DNA of 25,777 bases from JAWUWD01 sp034112085 (GCA_034112085.1 JAWUWD010000142.1:1-25777); one strand, 5' to 3'; positions 16,845 through 24,551 are shown, numbered from the stretch's first letter. Numbers and translations: made by a program. The notes: generated by a model not told the origin, from the sequence alone.

Positions 16845-18461
16845 TTATGAATATAGCTTAACGCGCTGTGATTCAAATGCTTCATTTTCCACATATTCAT
16901 CGTAGGTACATAACTTGTCCATGTAGCCATTTGGCCCTATCTCAATGATCCGGTTAGCGATAGTATGCGTGAACGTATGATCATGAGATGTGAATAATAC
17001 CGTCCCTTTGTAATCCTTCAAAGAATTATTGAATGCCGTGATAGATTCCAAATCAAGGTGGTTGGTTGGTTCGTCAAGTATCAAAAGATTGGCTTGTTGA
17101 AGCATCATTCTGGATAGCATACAACGTACTTTCTCACCACCTGATAATACACTAGACTTTTTCAATGACTCTTCTCCAGAGAAGAGCATCTTCCCTAGAA
17201 ACCCTCTGATATATACTTCGTCTTTGTCCCCTTCAGAATGTTCTCTCAACCAATCAATCAAAGTATCATCTGATTGGAAGTATTTTTCGTTTTCATTGGG
17301 CAAGTAAGCATTGGTGATTGTTTGTCCAAATTTGAACGAACCATTGTCTGCTTCCTCTTCACCCATCAATATTTTGAATAAATAATTAAGGGCGAGATTA
17401 TCCTTACTTAGGAAGGCTATCTTATCTCCCTTGTTGATAAATAGGTCGAGTTTGTTGAAAAGAGGTTTTCCATGCAAAGATTTCCCAAGTCCTTTGATTT
17501 CTAATATTTGATCACCAGCTTCTCTTTCCTGTTGGAATATGATAGCAGGGTATCTTCTTGAAGATGGCTGGATGTCATCTACATTGATTTTGTCTAAGAG
17601 TTTCCTTCTACTTGTAGCTTGTTTAGATTTAGAAGCATTGGCACTAAATCTTGCGATAAATTCCTGCAGTTCTTTCTTCTTTTCTTCTGCCTTTTTGTTG
17701 GCAGATCCACGTTGAGAAAGTGCTAGTTGGCTACTCTCGTACCAGAATGTGTAGTTACCTGTGAACATTTTGACTTGCTTGAAGTCAATATCTACTACAT
17801 GAGTACATACAGTGTCCAAGAAGTGCCTATCGTGAGATACGACAATCACGGTATTCTTGAAATTCAATAGGAAGTCTTCCAACCAAGATACGGTATGGAT
17901 ATCCAAGTCGTTGGTAGGTTCATCAAGTACTAAGATGTCGGGATTACCAAATAACGCTTGTGCCAGTAGCACCCTAACTTTCAACGTACCACTGATATCC
18001 TTCATGAGTGAAGAGTGATCAGCCTCGACTATACCAAGTCCACTCAATAGCGATGCAGCATCTGATTCAGCATTCCAACCATCTATCTCTGCGAATTGCT
18101 CTTCGAGTTCTGATGCTAGGATTCCATCTGCTTCGGAGAAGTCTTCCTTCATGTAGACAGCATCTTTCTCTTGCATGATCTTCCATAGAGTAGTATGTCC
18201 CATCATCACGGTATTGATAACAGTCTCTTCATCAAACTCATAGTGATTTTGCTTGAGTGCAGCCATTCTCTTACCAGGCTCGATAACGATGTTTCCAGAG
18301 TTGGCATCAATGTCTCCTGAGAGTATTTTGAGGAATGTCGATTTACCAGCACCGTTGGCACCGATCACCCCATAGCAATTGCCTTGAGTGAATTTGATGT
18401 TGACTTCGTCAAAGAGTACCCTCTTTCCGTATTGTAATGAAATGTTCTGTGCTCCAATCAT
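16845..18461 (-). CDS. ABC-F ATPase, YbiT-like
   Basis: A 538-residue cytosolic protein with two ABC ATPase domains and no membrane part, matching E. coli YbiT throughout (for example GHTTLWKIMQEKDAVY and ARFSANASKSKQATSRRKLLDKI in the linker). ABC-F proteins act on the ribosome. NBD1 has an intact Walker A (GANGAGKS, 34-41) and Walker B (LDEPTND), but its signature is degenerate (ISGTLKVR). NBD2 has an intact signature (LSGGEKVR, about 440-447) and Walker B (LDEPTNH), but its Walker A is lost (LSKDNLALN, about 346-356, no GKS). So one composite ATP site looks intact and the other decayed. It is transcribed divergently from the DUF72 gene. Confidence 0.93.
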   Translation of the reverse strand: MIGAQNISLQYGKRVLFDEVNIKFTQGNCYGVIGANGAGKSTFLKILSGDIDANSGNIVIEPGKRMAALKQNHYEFDEETVINTVMMGHTTLWKIMQEKDAVYMKEDFSEADGILASELEEQFAEIDGWNAESDAASLLSGLGIVEADHSSLMKDISGTLKVRVLLAQALFGNPDILVLDEPTNDLDIHTVSWLEDFLLNFKNTVIVVSHDRHFLDTVCTHVVDIDFKQVKMFTGNYTFWYESSQLALSQRGSANKKAEEKKKELQEFIARFSANASKSKQATSRRKLLDKINVDDIQPSSRRYPAIIFQQEREAGDQILEIKGLGKSLHGKPLFNKLDLFINKGDKIAFLSKDNLALNYLFKILMGEEEADNGSFKFGQTITNAYLPNENEKYFQSDDTLIDWLREHSEGDKDEVYIRGFLGKMLFSGEESLKKSSVLSGGEKVRCMLSRMMLQQANLLILDEPTNHLDLESITAFNNSLKDYKGTVLFTSHDHTFTHTIANRIIEIGPNGYMDKLCTYDEYVENEAFESQRVKLYS

Positions 18462-18483
18462 AGCTATTCAGTATTTGAAGCCG

Positions 18484-18491
18484 CAAAGGTA
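18484..18491 (-). promoter_or_regulatory. -7 promoter element of the YbiT-like gene
   Basis: On the - strand this reads TACCTTTG followed by CGGC, a perfect TAnnTTTG match 22 bases upstream of the start codon. The same TACCTTTGCGGC string occurs before the Uup-like gene at 24680. No good -33 TTTG is visible. Confidence 0.5.
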
Positions 18492-18542
18492 ATGGTTTTA
18501 CTGTATATTTAGAATTGATGTAAGAAACTTATATTATTAAAG

Positions 18543-19412
18543 ATGCAGTTCGGAAAAGTTGACTCAGTTGAGGGAATAGATCTTTCTTTACCTCCTGATA
18601 ACCCTCAATCAGTTTTTGGAATTAAAGGGAAAGATTTGCCATCTATCTACGTGGGTTGTGCGAAGTGGGGCAGAAAGGATTTGAAAGGTTTTTACCCTCG
18701 TGGAACAAAGGATGAGCTGACCTATTATTCAAGCCAGTTTAATTCGATCGAACTCAATGCGGTTTTCTATAACTATAACAAAGATCAAGTAGAGAAATGG
18801 CGAGATAAAACTCCTAAAGAATTTAAATTCTTTCCTAAAATTAATCAACGAATTAGCCATTGGGGACGACTCAAAGATGTGTCCAATGAAGTGACCGAAT
18901 ACTGTGATGCCATGAGCTTGTTTGAAGATCGTTTGGGCGTGGTGTTTCTTCAGCTAATCGAAAACTTCCGACATGAGAAAAATTATGATCGCTTAAGCAA
19001 TTTTATTGCTCAATGGCCCAAAGCTTTTCCACTGGCTGTCGAGGTAAGAAGTAAGGACTGGTTTGCTGATTCAGCTTATTATGAATTATTGGAAGAACAT
19101 GGGGTAAGTCATATTATTACTGATACAGCGGGTAGGAGAGATTTATTACATATGCGACTTACTTCTCCTAAGGCATTTATTAGGTATGTAGGAGCCAATG
19201 ACCCAACAGACTATAGTCGACTGGATGATTGGGTGACAAGGATTGGAGAGTGGGTCGAAAAGGGAATTGAGGAGATTTACTTTTTTATTCATCAAAACAT
19301 TGAACTCGAATCACCACTGCTCACCGCCTACTTTATAGAACAGCTTAATTCGAGACTGGGCTATCGCTTGAAAGTGCCCAATAAGGAAGGACAAAAAGGA
19401 CTGTTTGATTAG
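18543..19412 (+). CDS. DUF72 (YecE-family) protein
   Basis: The 289-residue cytosolic protein belongs to DUF72, a TIM-barrel-like family with no established activity. Diagnostic phrases are IYVGCAKWGRKDLKGFYP, YYSSQFNSIELNAVFYNY, PKEFKFFPKINQRISH, LGVVFLQLIENF, AVEVRSKDWF and YFFIHQNIE. Length is near the family's usual 250-300 residues. The ATG at 18543 is the first in frame. It is divergent from the YbiT-like gene across 81 bases and is followed by 192 bases before the thioredoxin operon, so it is probably monocistronic. Confidence 0.9.
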   Translation: MQFGKVDSVEGIDLSLPPDNPQSVFGIKGKDLPSIYVGCAKWGRKDLKGFYPRGTKDELTYYSSQFNSIELNAVFYNYNKDQVEKWRDKTPKEFKFFPKINQRISHWGRLKDVSNEVTEYCDAMSLFEDRLGVVFLQLIENFRHEKNYDRLSNFIAQWPKAFPLAVEVRSKDWFADSAYYELLEEHGVSHIITDTAGRRDLLHMRLTSPKAFIRYVGANDPTDYSRLDDWVTRIGEWVEKGIEEIYFFIHQNIELESPLLTAYFIEQLNSRLGYRLKVPNKEGQKGLFD

Positions 19413-19527
19413 CCTTTTGCTTCTATTAAAGTGTTATAATTAAAATTAAGGATTGATCTCATATAAATGTATCGCAGATCTGAACTAAAAAAAAGAAGAT
19501 GTTGTCTATACATTGTAGGACAGCTAA

Positions 19528-19535
19528 TAATTTTG
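19528..19535 (+). promoter_or_regulatory. Candidate promoter of the thioredoxin-ApbE-DUF4266-DUF3570 operon
   Basis: TAATTTTG matches TAnnTTTG and lies 69 bases upstream of the first gene of the operon. A TTG at 19502-19504 is a possible -33 core, with spacing slightly longer than usual. Confidence 0.35.
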
Positions 19536-19604
19536 ATAATGAGTTGAATAATATGTTGACTAAGTGCACGTTCGTATAGGCATTGGCTATTAAATATAAA
19601 TAAT

Positions 19605-20039
19605 ATGAAAAAAATAATTGTGATAACCGGGTTTGTCATGTTGATATTGGGATCGATCAATGCACAAGATTGGGAGACAAATATGGAAGTAGCACAGTCA
19701 AAGTCAGAAGAACTTGACCGGAATATCGTTCTAGTATTTCAAGGGTCAGATTGGTGTGCACCATGCATAAAGCTCGATCGTGAAATCTGGCAAACAGAAG
19801 AGTTCAGATCTTATGCGAATGAGAATTACATTTTACTAAAGGCAGATTTCCCTAGAAAAAAGAAGAACAAACTGTCAAGTGAATTAGAAATGAGCAATAA
19901 TGAGCTTGCAGAGAAATACAATAAGCAAGGCTATTTTCCATTGGTGGTTGTTTTAAATCATAAGGGCAAAGTCTTGGGTACTACGGGTTACAAAAAAACT
20001 ACACCATCTGAATACATCAAATTACTTTCGTCTTACTAA
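19605..20039 (+). CDS. Exported thioredoxin-fold protein
   Basis: The 144-residue protein has a signal peptide ending near INAQ (residue 20) and a thioredoxin domain of the DUF255/Thioredoxin_7-like kind, with LVFQGSDWCAPCIKLDREIW. The redox pair is Cys51 and Cys54, and a cis-proline lies in GYFPLVVVL. It contains a Lys-rich insertion (PRKKKNKLSSE) before the second half. It should act in the periplasm as a disulfide reductase or chaperone. The apbE gene starts 4 bases later; because the third gene encodes a Cys-x-Cys lipoprotein, that protein is an obvious possible substrate, which is inference. Confidence 0.88.
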   Translation: MKKIIVITGFVMLILGSINAQDWETNMEVAQSKSEELDRNIVLVFQGSDWCAPCIKLDREIWQTEEFRSYANENYILLKADFPRKKKNKLSSELEMSNNELAEKYNKQGYFPLVVVLNHKGKVLGTTGYKKTTPSEYIKLLSSY

Positions 20040-20043
20040 TACC

Positions 20044-21027
20044 ATGAGAAGGTTGTTTACATTGGTTTTTCTTTGTCTAGCCGGGACATCAGTCCTTGGA
20101 CAGCAAACCTATCGCCAAACGATGAAATTGATGGGAAGTCGATTTGATATATCAGTTGTGGCCAACTCCCTTAAAGATGGAGAACAATCCATCAAATTAG
20201 CTGAGGATGAGATTATCAGAATAGAAAAACTTATATCTTCTTGGGATGAAAATTCTCAAACTTCAGAAATCAATCGTAAGGCAGGTATTAGTCCAGTAAA
20301 AGTTGGTCAGGAGTTGTTTACACTGATAGAGCGATCATTGCAAATTTCAAAACTAACAGATGGGGCTTTTGATATTAGCTATGCCTCCATGGATAGAATT
20401 TGGAAATTTGATGGAAGTATGAAGACGATGCCTTCAGAAGAATTAATAAAGAATTCAGTGTCTAAGGTGGGATATCAAAACATCCAATTGGACAGGACAA
20501 ATCAAACGGTCTTTCTTAAACAGGAAGGAATGAAAATTGGCTTTGGGGCGATAGGTAAAGGATATGCTGCGGATAAAGCTAAGGAACTATTGATGTCAAA
20601 AGCAGTCAAATCCGGAATAATCAATGCCTCTGGAGATATGAATACTTGGGGTAAGCAACCCAATGGCGAAGAATGGAAGGTGGCTATCACCAACCCACTC
20701 AATAAGGAAAATGCCTTTGCCTTATTACCTATCTCAGAAGGAGCGGTTGTGACTTCGGGTAATTATGAAAAACGAGTGACTTTCGATGGGAAGAGATATT
20801 CACATATTATAGACCCAAGAACAGGAATGCCGTCAACAGGAATCATTAGTGTAACGGTATTTGCTCCAAAAGCAGAATTAGCAGACGCCTTAGCAACTTC
20901 CATTTTTGTAATGGGACCGGAGGTGGGCCTCAATAGAATTGCGCAATTACCTAAAGTCGAATGTGTAATCATAGATGATCGTGGTGAAATCCATACATCT
21001 GAAAATATTAAAATAGAAAAACAATGA
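20044..21027 (+). CDS. apbE: FAD:protein FMN transferase ApbE
   Basis: ApbE transfers FMN from FAD to a Thr/Ser of exported target proteins, using Mg2+. The 327-residue protein has a signal peptide (ending near LGQ, residue 19-20) and the family motifs: GSRFDISVV near the start, SSWDENSQTSEINR, GFGAIGKGYAADKA (about 168-180), NASGDMNTWG, HIIDPRTGMPS (about 253-263) and the Mg-binding loop around LADALATS (about 279-286). All catalytic regions look intact. It is embedded in a four-gene operon, 4 bases after the thioredoxin gene and overlapping the DUF4266 start (ATGA at 21024-21027). No classical target such as NqrC, RnfG or an FMN-bind domain is in the window, so its substrate may be a neighbour. 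Confidence 0.95.
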   Translation: MRRLFTLVFLCLAGTSVLGQQTYRQTMKLMGSRFDISVVANSLKDGEQSIKLAEDEIIRIEKLISSWDENSQTSEINRKAGISPVKVGQELFTLIERSLQISKLTDGAFDISYASMDRIWKFDGSMKTMPSEELIKNSVSKVGYQNIQLDRTNQTVFLKQEGMKIGFGAIGKGYAADKAKELLMSKAVKSGIINASGDMNTWGKQPNGEEWKVAITNPLNKENAFALLPISEGAVVTSGNYEKRVTFDGKRYSHIIDPRTGMPSTGIISVTVFAPKAELADALATSIFVMGPEVGLNRIAQLPKVECVIIDDRGEIHTSENIKIEKQ

Positions 21028-21233
21028 GAAAAATAGCAATGCTGATAATTATGGCGAGCGCTTTTACTTCATGCGTGGCTGTGAAAGAATACCAAATGGT
21101 AAATATCAACGATCCCGACATGAAGTTGACTGCCAATAAGAATAATCGATTTGAGACCAACTTTCAATTGTACCGCGAAGGAGCAGCCGGTGCCAATGGA
21201 GGAAAAGGTGGTGGTGGATGTGGATGTAATTAA
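21024..21233 (+). CDS. DUF4266 small lipoprotein with Gly-rich CGC tail
   Basis: A 69-residue lipoprotein with signal and lipobox FTSC (Cys17), giving a 53-residue mature chain. It matches DUF4266: a short middle (INDPDMKL, then FETNFQLYREGAAGANGG) and an invariant-looking tail GGKGGGGCGCN with Cys66 and Cys68 next to the C-terminus. Function is unknown in the family. The Gly-rich, Cys-x-Cys end suggests a metal site, a cofactor attachment point or a modified peptide tail. It is encoded between apbE (4-base overlap) and the DUF3570 barrel (7-base gap), the usual partner of DUF4266. Confidence 0.9.
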   Translation: MRKIAMLIIMASAFTSCVAVKEYQMVNINDPDMKLTANKNNRFETNFQLYREGAAGANGGKGGGGCGCN

Positions 21234-21240
21234 TAAGGCT

Positions 21241-22677
21241 ATGAAGAAGATATTTGCGGTTATACTGTTATTAGTGTCTATGAACGCCTACACACAAGAC
21301 TCTACCGCAGTCTATAAAAAACGTGTGTTAGAGAATATTGAGATTGATTTTTTAACGAGTTACTATACACAAGATGGCAATAATGCTGCTGTGACTGGAG
21401 GAATAGGTTCTGAAAAGATTACTGACATCACACCTACTTTTGTCATTGCCATTCCATTGAATGATGATGATGTATTGATAATAGATGCAGGGATTTCTGC
21501 CTACACCTCTGCATCATCTAGTAACTTAGATCCTTTTGATAAGTCAGGTGCGTCATCACGAGATGATGGTAACAACAATTCTAGCAATACTAAAGTAGTA
21601 GGAAGTCCATGGGTGGCTTCTTCAGGTGCATCTCAGGCTGATTCTTGGAAAAGTTTGAATGCGAATTACAGCCATAGTTCAGATGATAGGAATACGGTGC
21701 TTTCAGCCAATATTAGCTTGGCTAGTGAATATGATTATACCTCATTCGGTTTTGGAGGTGGTTATACCAAATTATTCAATGAGAAAAACACAGAGATATC
21801 TATTAGTGGGAAGGTCTTCTTAGATTCTTGGCAGCCACAGTATGCAACCGAGATTAACTCATATATAGAAGCTGGAGAAAGTTTGAACAATGGTTTCTTT
21901 TCAGGAATACCAATACTTGATCAAAATGGTGATTTGAGTGTAAAATCAGGGGCTGATTCATGGAGTCCAATCAATACTACTTTGTTAGATAATACGAGTA
22001 GAAACACCTACTCACTGTCTATGAGTTTCTCTCAAATACTAAGTCGAAATGCACAATTCTCCTTATTCTTTGATGTGGTAAATCAAAGTGGATGGCTCGC
22101 CAACCCAATGCAAAGAGTATATTTCGGAGATAGAGATAACTACTATATTGGAGAACCTGAAAGTATTCCTAACTATACCTCTTCAACCAATAAAGATGTC
22201 TTTCAATTAGCGGATGACATTGAAAGATTGCCCTCTTCAAAATTTAAATTGCCGATAGGTGCGAGACTCAACTACTTTCTGAGTGAGCGATTCGTTCTGC
22301 GGACTTATTATAGGTTTTATACAGATGATTGGGGAGTTACTGCGCACACGGCCAATATTGAATTGCCTATTAAGGTTTCTGATAAATTTACTTTAATACC
22401 CTCTTATAGATATCACGAACAAACCGAAGCGGATTATTTTGCGCCTTATGAGGAGAATCTATCAACCCAAGAGTTTTACACTTCTGACTATGATTTGTCA
22501 GCATTCAGTGCTAACCAATATGGAATAGGGGTAAGGTATACGGATATCTTTACTAAGTTTAAAATAAGAGGTAAGCTTGGTCTGAAAAATGTAGAGATGA
22601 AATACTCAAAGTACGATAGAAGTAATGGACTTTCGTCAGGTATCTTTAGTCTAGGAGTAAAATTTGTATTGGATTAA
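21241..22677 (+). CDS. DUF3570 outer-membrane beta-barrel protein
   Basis: The 478-residue protein has a signal peptide (ending near AYTQ, residue 19) and belongs to DUF3570. Alternating hydrophobic/polar strands, many aromatic belts (YFLSERFVLRTYYRFY, NIELPIKVSDKFTLIPSYRYHEQ) and a final strand ending FSLGVKFVLD indicate an outer-membrane beta-barrel. The N-terminal third has two SGAS motifs (Ser102-Ser105 and Ser128-Ser131) in loops, followed by the family-typical YSHSSDDRN. The ATG at 21241 is preferred; an in-frame ATG at 21151 would overlap DUF4266 and bury the signal peptide. Last gene of the thioredoxin-apbE-DUF4266 operon; its stop codon shares bases with the convergent TfoX-like gene. 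Transport or electron-transfer roles are possible but unproven. Confidence 0.9.
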   Translation: MKKIFAVILLLVSMNAYTQDSTAVYKKRVLENIEIDFLTSYYTQDGNNAAVTGGIGSEKITDITPTFVIAIPLNDDDVLIIDAGISAYTSASSSNLDPFDKSGASSRDDGNNNSSNTKVVGSPWVASSGASQADSWKSLNANYSHSSDDRNTVLSANISLASEYDYTSFGFGGGYTKLFNEKNTEISISGKVFLDSWQPQYATEINSYIEAGESLNNGFFSGIPILDQNGDLSVKSGADSWSPINTTLLDNTSRNTYSLSMSFSQILSRNAQFSLFFDVVNQSGWLANPMQRVYFGDRDNYYIGEPESIPNYTSSTNKDVFQLADDIERLPSSKFKLPIGARLNYFLSERFVLRTYYRFYTDDWGVTAHTANIELPIKVSDKFTLIPSYRYHEQTEADYFAPYEENLSTQEFYTSDYDLSAFSANQYGIGVRYTDIFTKFKIRGKLGLKNVEMKYSKYDRSNGLSSGIFSLGVKFVLD

Positions 22678-23000
22678 GATGTCTGTCTTATAGCGTGTTC
22701 TATTCCTAACTCTATCCATTCGGCCAGCTGTGGTTCTGTTTCGAAAGCAGGAAGATTGACATATACGAAGTCTTTGAGTGGTCGCTTGGTGAAGTCCATA
22801 TCTGCTACATGTTCAAGCTTGAGTATATCTTGAAACTTCTCAGAGACTATGCGTACCACGAGTTGGTCTTTGACTATCCCAACGGTCATCTTCTTCTTAT
22901 ATAGAAATGTCAATCCACCGAACATTTTCTTTTCAGTGATGTGTTCGATGGATTGCATGTGTTGCCGGATGCGTTGTGCGAGTTCTTCGTTGTAGGCCAT
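22674..23000 (-). CDS. TfoX/Sxy N-terminal domain protein
   Basis: The 108-residue protein matches the TfoX N-terminal domain: a helical start (MAYNEELAQRIRQHM), then KKMFGGLTFLYKKKMTVGIVKDQLVVRI and KPLKDFVYV-like strands. It lacks the C-terminal helix-hairpin-helix domain of Haemophilus Sxy, so it should not be called a competence regulator; stand-alone N-domains are common in Bacteroidota with unknown roles. It converges on the DUF3570 gene with a 4-base overlap (TTAA serves both stops). The M48 gene lies 3 bases upstream on the same strand, so the two are probably co-transcribed. Confidence 0.85.
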   Translation of the reverse strand: MAYNEELAQRIRQHMQSIEHITEKKMFGGLTFLYKKKMTVGIVKDQLVVRIVSEKFQDILKLEHVADMDFTKRPLKDFVYVNLPAFETEPQLAEWIELGIEHAIRQTS

Positions 23001-23003
23001 ATG

Positions 23004-23822
23004 CTAAGGCAAGCTATTTTGAAAGTCCGTATAACCTGTTCCACCGATAGGAGTGGTGTCACAACCAATTTCTGTTGCTTTAGTATTGATATCAGCCACA
23101 CGAGAGCTCGGGTCTGGATGAGTGCTGAGAAATTCTGGTGTTCCTCCTGCACTTCCACTGTCAATTAACTTTTGAAAGAATGAGAAGGCACCATTACAAG
23201 CGTAGTTTGTACTTGCAAGATATTCCACTGATCTGGCATCTGATTCTGCTTCGAATTCTCTACTGAAACTAAGTCCGGCCACAGTTCCAGCAACTTGACC
23301 AGCAATTTCTTCTAAGCCACTGGCATTATCGCCTAGGGCAATTTTGAGCAAAAAACTTACTCCATTTTGTTTCTGGAGACTTCTACTTGAATGTCGAAGA
23401 TCAGCATGGGCAATCTCATGACCCATCACTCCCGCTAGATCATCCGCTTGATCCAAGAACTTAATCAAACCTGTATAGACGTAAATGTATCCTCCAGGGG
23501 TTGCAAACGCATTCAAGACTTCATCATTCTGAATTATTTTCACTTCCCATGCAAACTCCTCTTTGTAAGCAACTTCGCCTGAGTTTAGAATGGCATCGGT
23601 CATTGCCTTCAAATAGGCATAGGACTCAGGATACTGGGATTCACTTAAAATTGGAAATTGAGCTGCATCGGCTGCAATTTGTGCCTGTACTTGTTTGCCA
23701 AGTTCGATGTCATTGTTCACAGAGAATAATAACAAGTTATTATTCTTGTCACATCCTGAGATGCTGATGAATAGTGCTATACAAATAACAGCATAGATAG
23801 AATTTTTGATTTTATTAATCAT
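23004..23822 (-). CDS. M48-family metalloprotease lipoprotein
   Basis: The 272-residue protein has a lipoprotein signal (ISGC, Cys24) and an M48 peptidase domain. The zinc motif HEIAH is at 135-139 (catalytic Glu136), preceded by NAFATPGGYIYVYTGLI, and the third ligand region is SREFEAESD (about 187-195), with Ser in place of the usual Ala of EAD. The C-terminal FLSTHPDPSSRVADI is typical of the BepA/LoiP-like periplasmic group, which degrades misassembled outer-membrane proteins. It lacks the TPR domain of BepA. It has its own promoter at 23865-23872 and is followed by the TfoX-like gene. Confidence 0.92.
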   Translation of the reverse strand: MINKIKNSIYAVICIALFISISGCDKNNNLLLFSVNNDIELGKQVQAQIAADAAQFPILSESQYPESYAYLKAMTDAILNSGEVAYKEEFAWEVKIIQNDEVLNAFATPGGYIYVYTGLIKFLDQADDLAGVMGHEIAHADLRHSSRSLQKQNGVSFLLKIALGDNASGLEEIAGQVAGTVAGLSFSREFEAESDARSVEYLASTNYACNGAFSFFQKLIDSGSAGGTPEFLSTHPDPSSRVADINTKATEIGCDTTPIGGTGYTDFQNSLP

Positions 23823-23864
23823 TTGAGCTCAGCTTAATGGTTTGTAATAAGGTAATAATTGTTG

Positions 23865-23872
23865 CAAAGATA
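23865..23872 (-). promoter_or_regulatory. -7 promoter element of the M48 protease gene
   Basis: On the - strand this reads TATCTTTG, a perfect TAnnTTTG match, giving a leader of about 40 bases. It directly abuts the T-tract of the upstream terminator (23873-23903). Confidence 0.5.
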
Positions 23873-23903
23873 AATAAAAAAAGGAGATCAATTTGACCTC
23901 CTT
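23873..23903 (-). terminator. Intrinsic terminator of the SRPBCC gene
   Basis: On the - strand a 9-pair stem (arms 23895-23903 and 23881-23889, one G-T pair, core AAGGAG/CTCCTT) with a 5-base loop is followed by a T-rich run (to 23873). It begins 24 bases after the SRPBCC stop codon. Confidence 0.85.
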
Positions 23904-23927
23904 CATATGATAATCTAGTGTCTGGAA

Positions 23928-24551
23928 TTATTCAGCTGTAACCTCTTCGACAACTTCTTCTACCATTGTAGAATCGCTATCCATCATTCCTCCTTCCATC
24001 ACTGGTACAGGATCAGGAAGTCCTTCGATATAAGTTTTGAGGTCTGCTATCCCCTGGTCATATGTAGGGCCTAAAATATATTCTATCATAGATGTGAATA
24101 TTTTTTCACTCATAGCATCTGCCTTGCCATTAAACGTCCAAGTCAGTCTAGTGCCTTCTCCATCAGCTTCTAGTATAAAGTCTGCCGTATAGGTTCCGGT
24201 CATATCTTCACCGAAAACCATTTTGGTTTTAACGTTGCTATTCTCTTGACTGGATAGCAAATCTTGGCTTCCAGTCCCGACATCTGGATGCTCACTGGTC
24301 CATGAATAATTAGCGCCAGCACCTACTAAATTATCACTGTAGGTATATACGGTTTCTGGATCAATTTTAAACCAAGGGCTCCAGTGCTTTATTTGACCAA
24401 AATCATTGACGGTAGCATATACTTTTTCAACAGATGCATTGACCGTTACGGTACGCTCTAGATGTGATTCACCTGATAACGTCATGACCCAACCGGCTGC
24501 TGCTAATAGGATGACCAGCACAACAATACCGATGATTTTTAAAACTTTCAT
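23928..24551 (-). CDS. SRPBCC-family (polyketide cyclase-like) membrane-anchored protein
   Basis: The 207-residue protein starts with one hydrophobic segment (about 5-24, IIGIVVLVILLAAAGWVM) and then a START/SRPBCC domain: RTVTVNASVEKVYATVNDFGQIKHWSPWFKIDPE and GTRLTWTFNGKADAMSEKIF are typical of the Polyketide_cyc2 group. These domains bind hydrophobic ligands in a deep pocket; the ligand is unknown. The tail is acidic and Met/Glu/Val-rich (EEVVEEVTAE). The ATG at 24551 places the hydrophobic segment at the N-terminus; a start at 24629 would add 26 unlikely residues. It is divergent from the Uup-like gene and has its own terminator. Confidence 0.87.
   Translation of the reverse strand: MKVLKIIGIVVLVILLAAAGWVMTLSGESHLERTVTVNASVEKVYATVNDFGQIKHWSPWFKIDPETVYTYSDNLVGAGANYSWTSEHPDVGTGSQDLLSSQENSNVKTKMVFGEDMTGTYTADFILEADGEGTRLTWTFNGKADAMSEKIFTSMIEYILGPTYDQGIADLKTYIEGLPDPVPVMEGGMMDSDSTMVEEVVEEVTAE

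Noticed and set aside
19409..19660. 83-codon open frame on the - strand before the thioredoxin gene
   Set aside because: It overlaps the thioredoxin signal peptide and promoter and reads as AT-rich Ile/Tyr-rich noise.
21151..21240. Upstream in-frame start for DUF3570
   Set aside because: It would lie inside the DUF4266 gene in another frame and bury the clear signal peptide that begins at 21241.
22674..23000. Calling the TfoX-domain gene a competence regulator
   Set aside because: Only the N-terminal domain is present and no competence genes are nearby.
22910..23168. Two open frames overlapping the M48/TfoX junction
   Set aside because: Both cross two well-supported genes in other frames and have no recognisable features.
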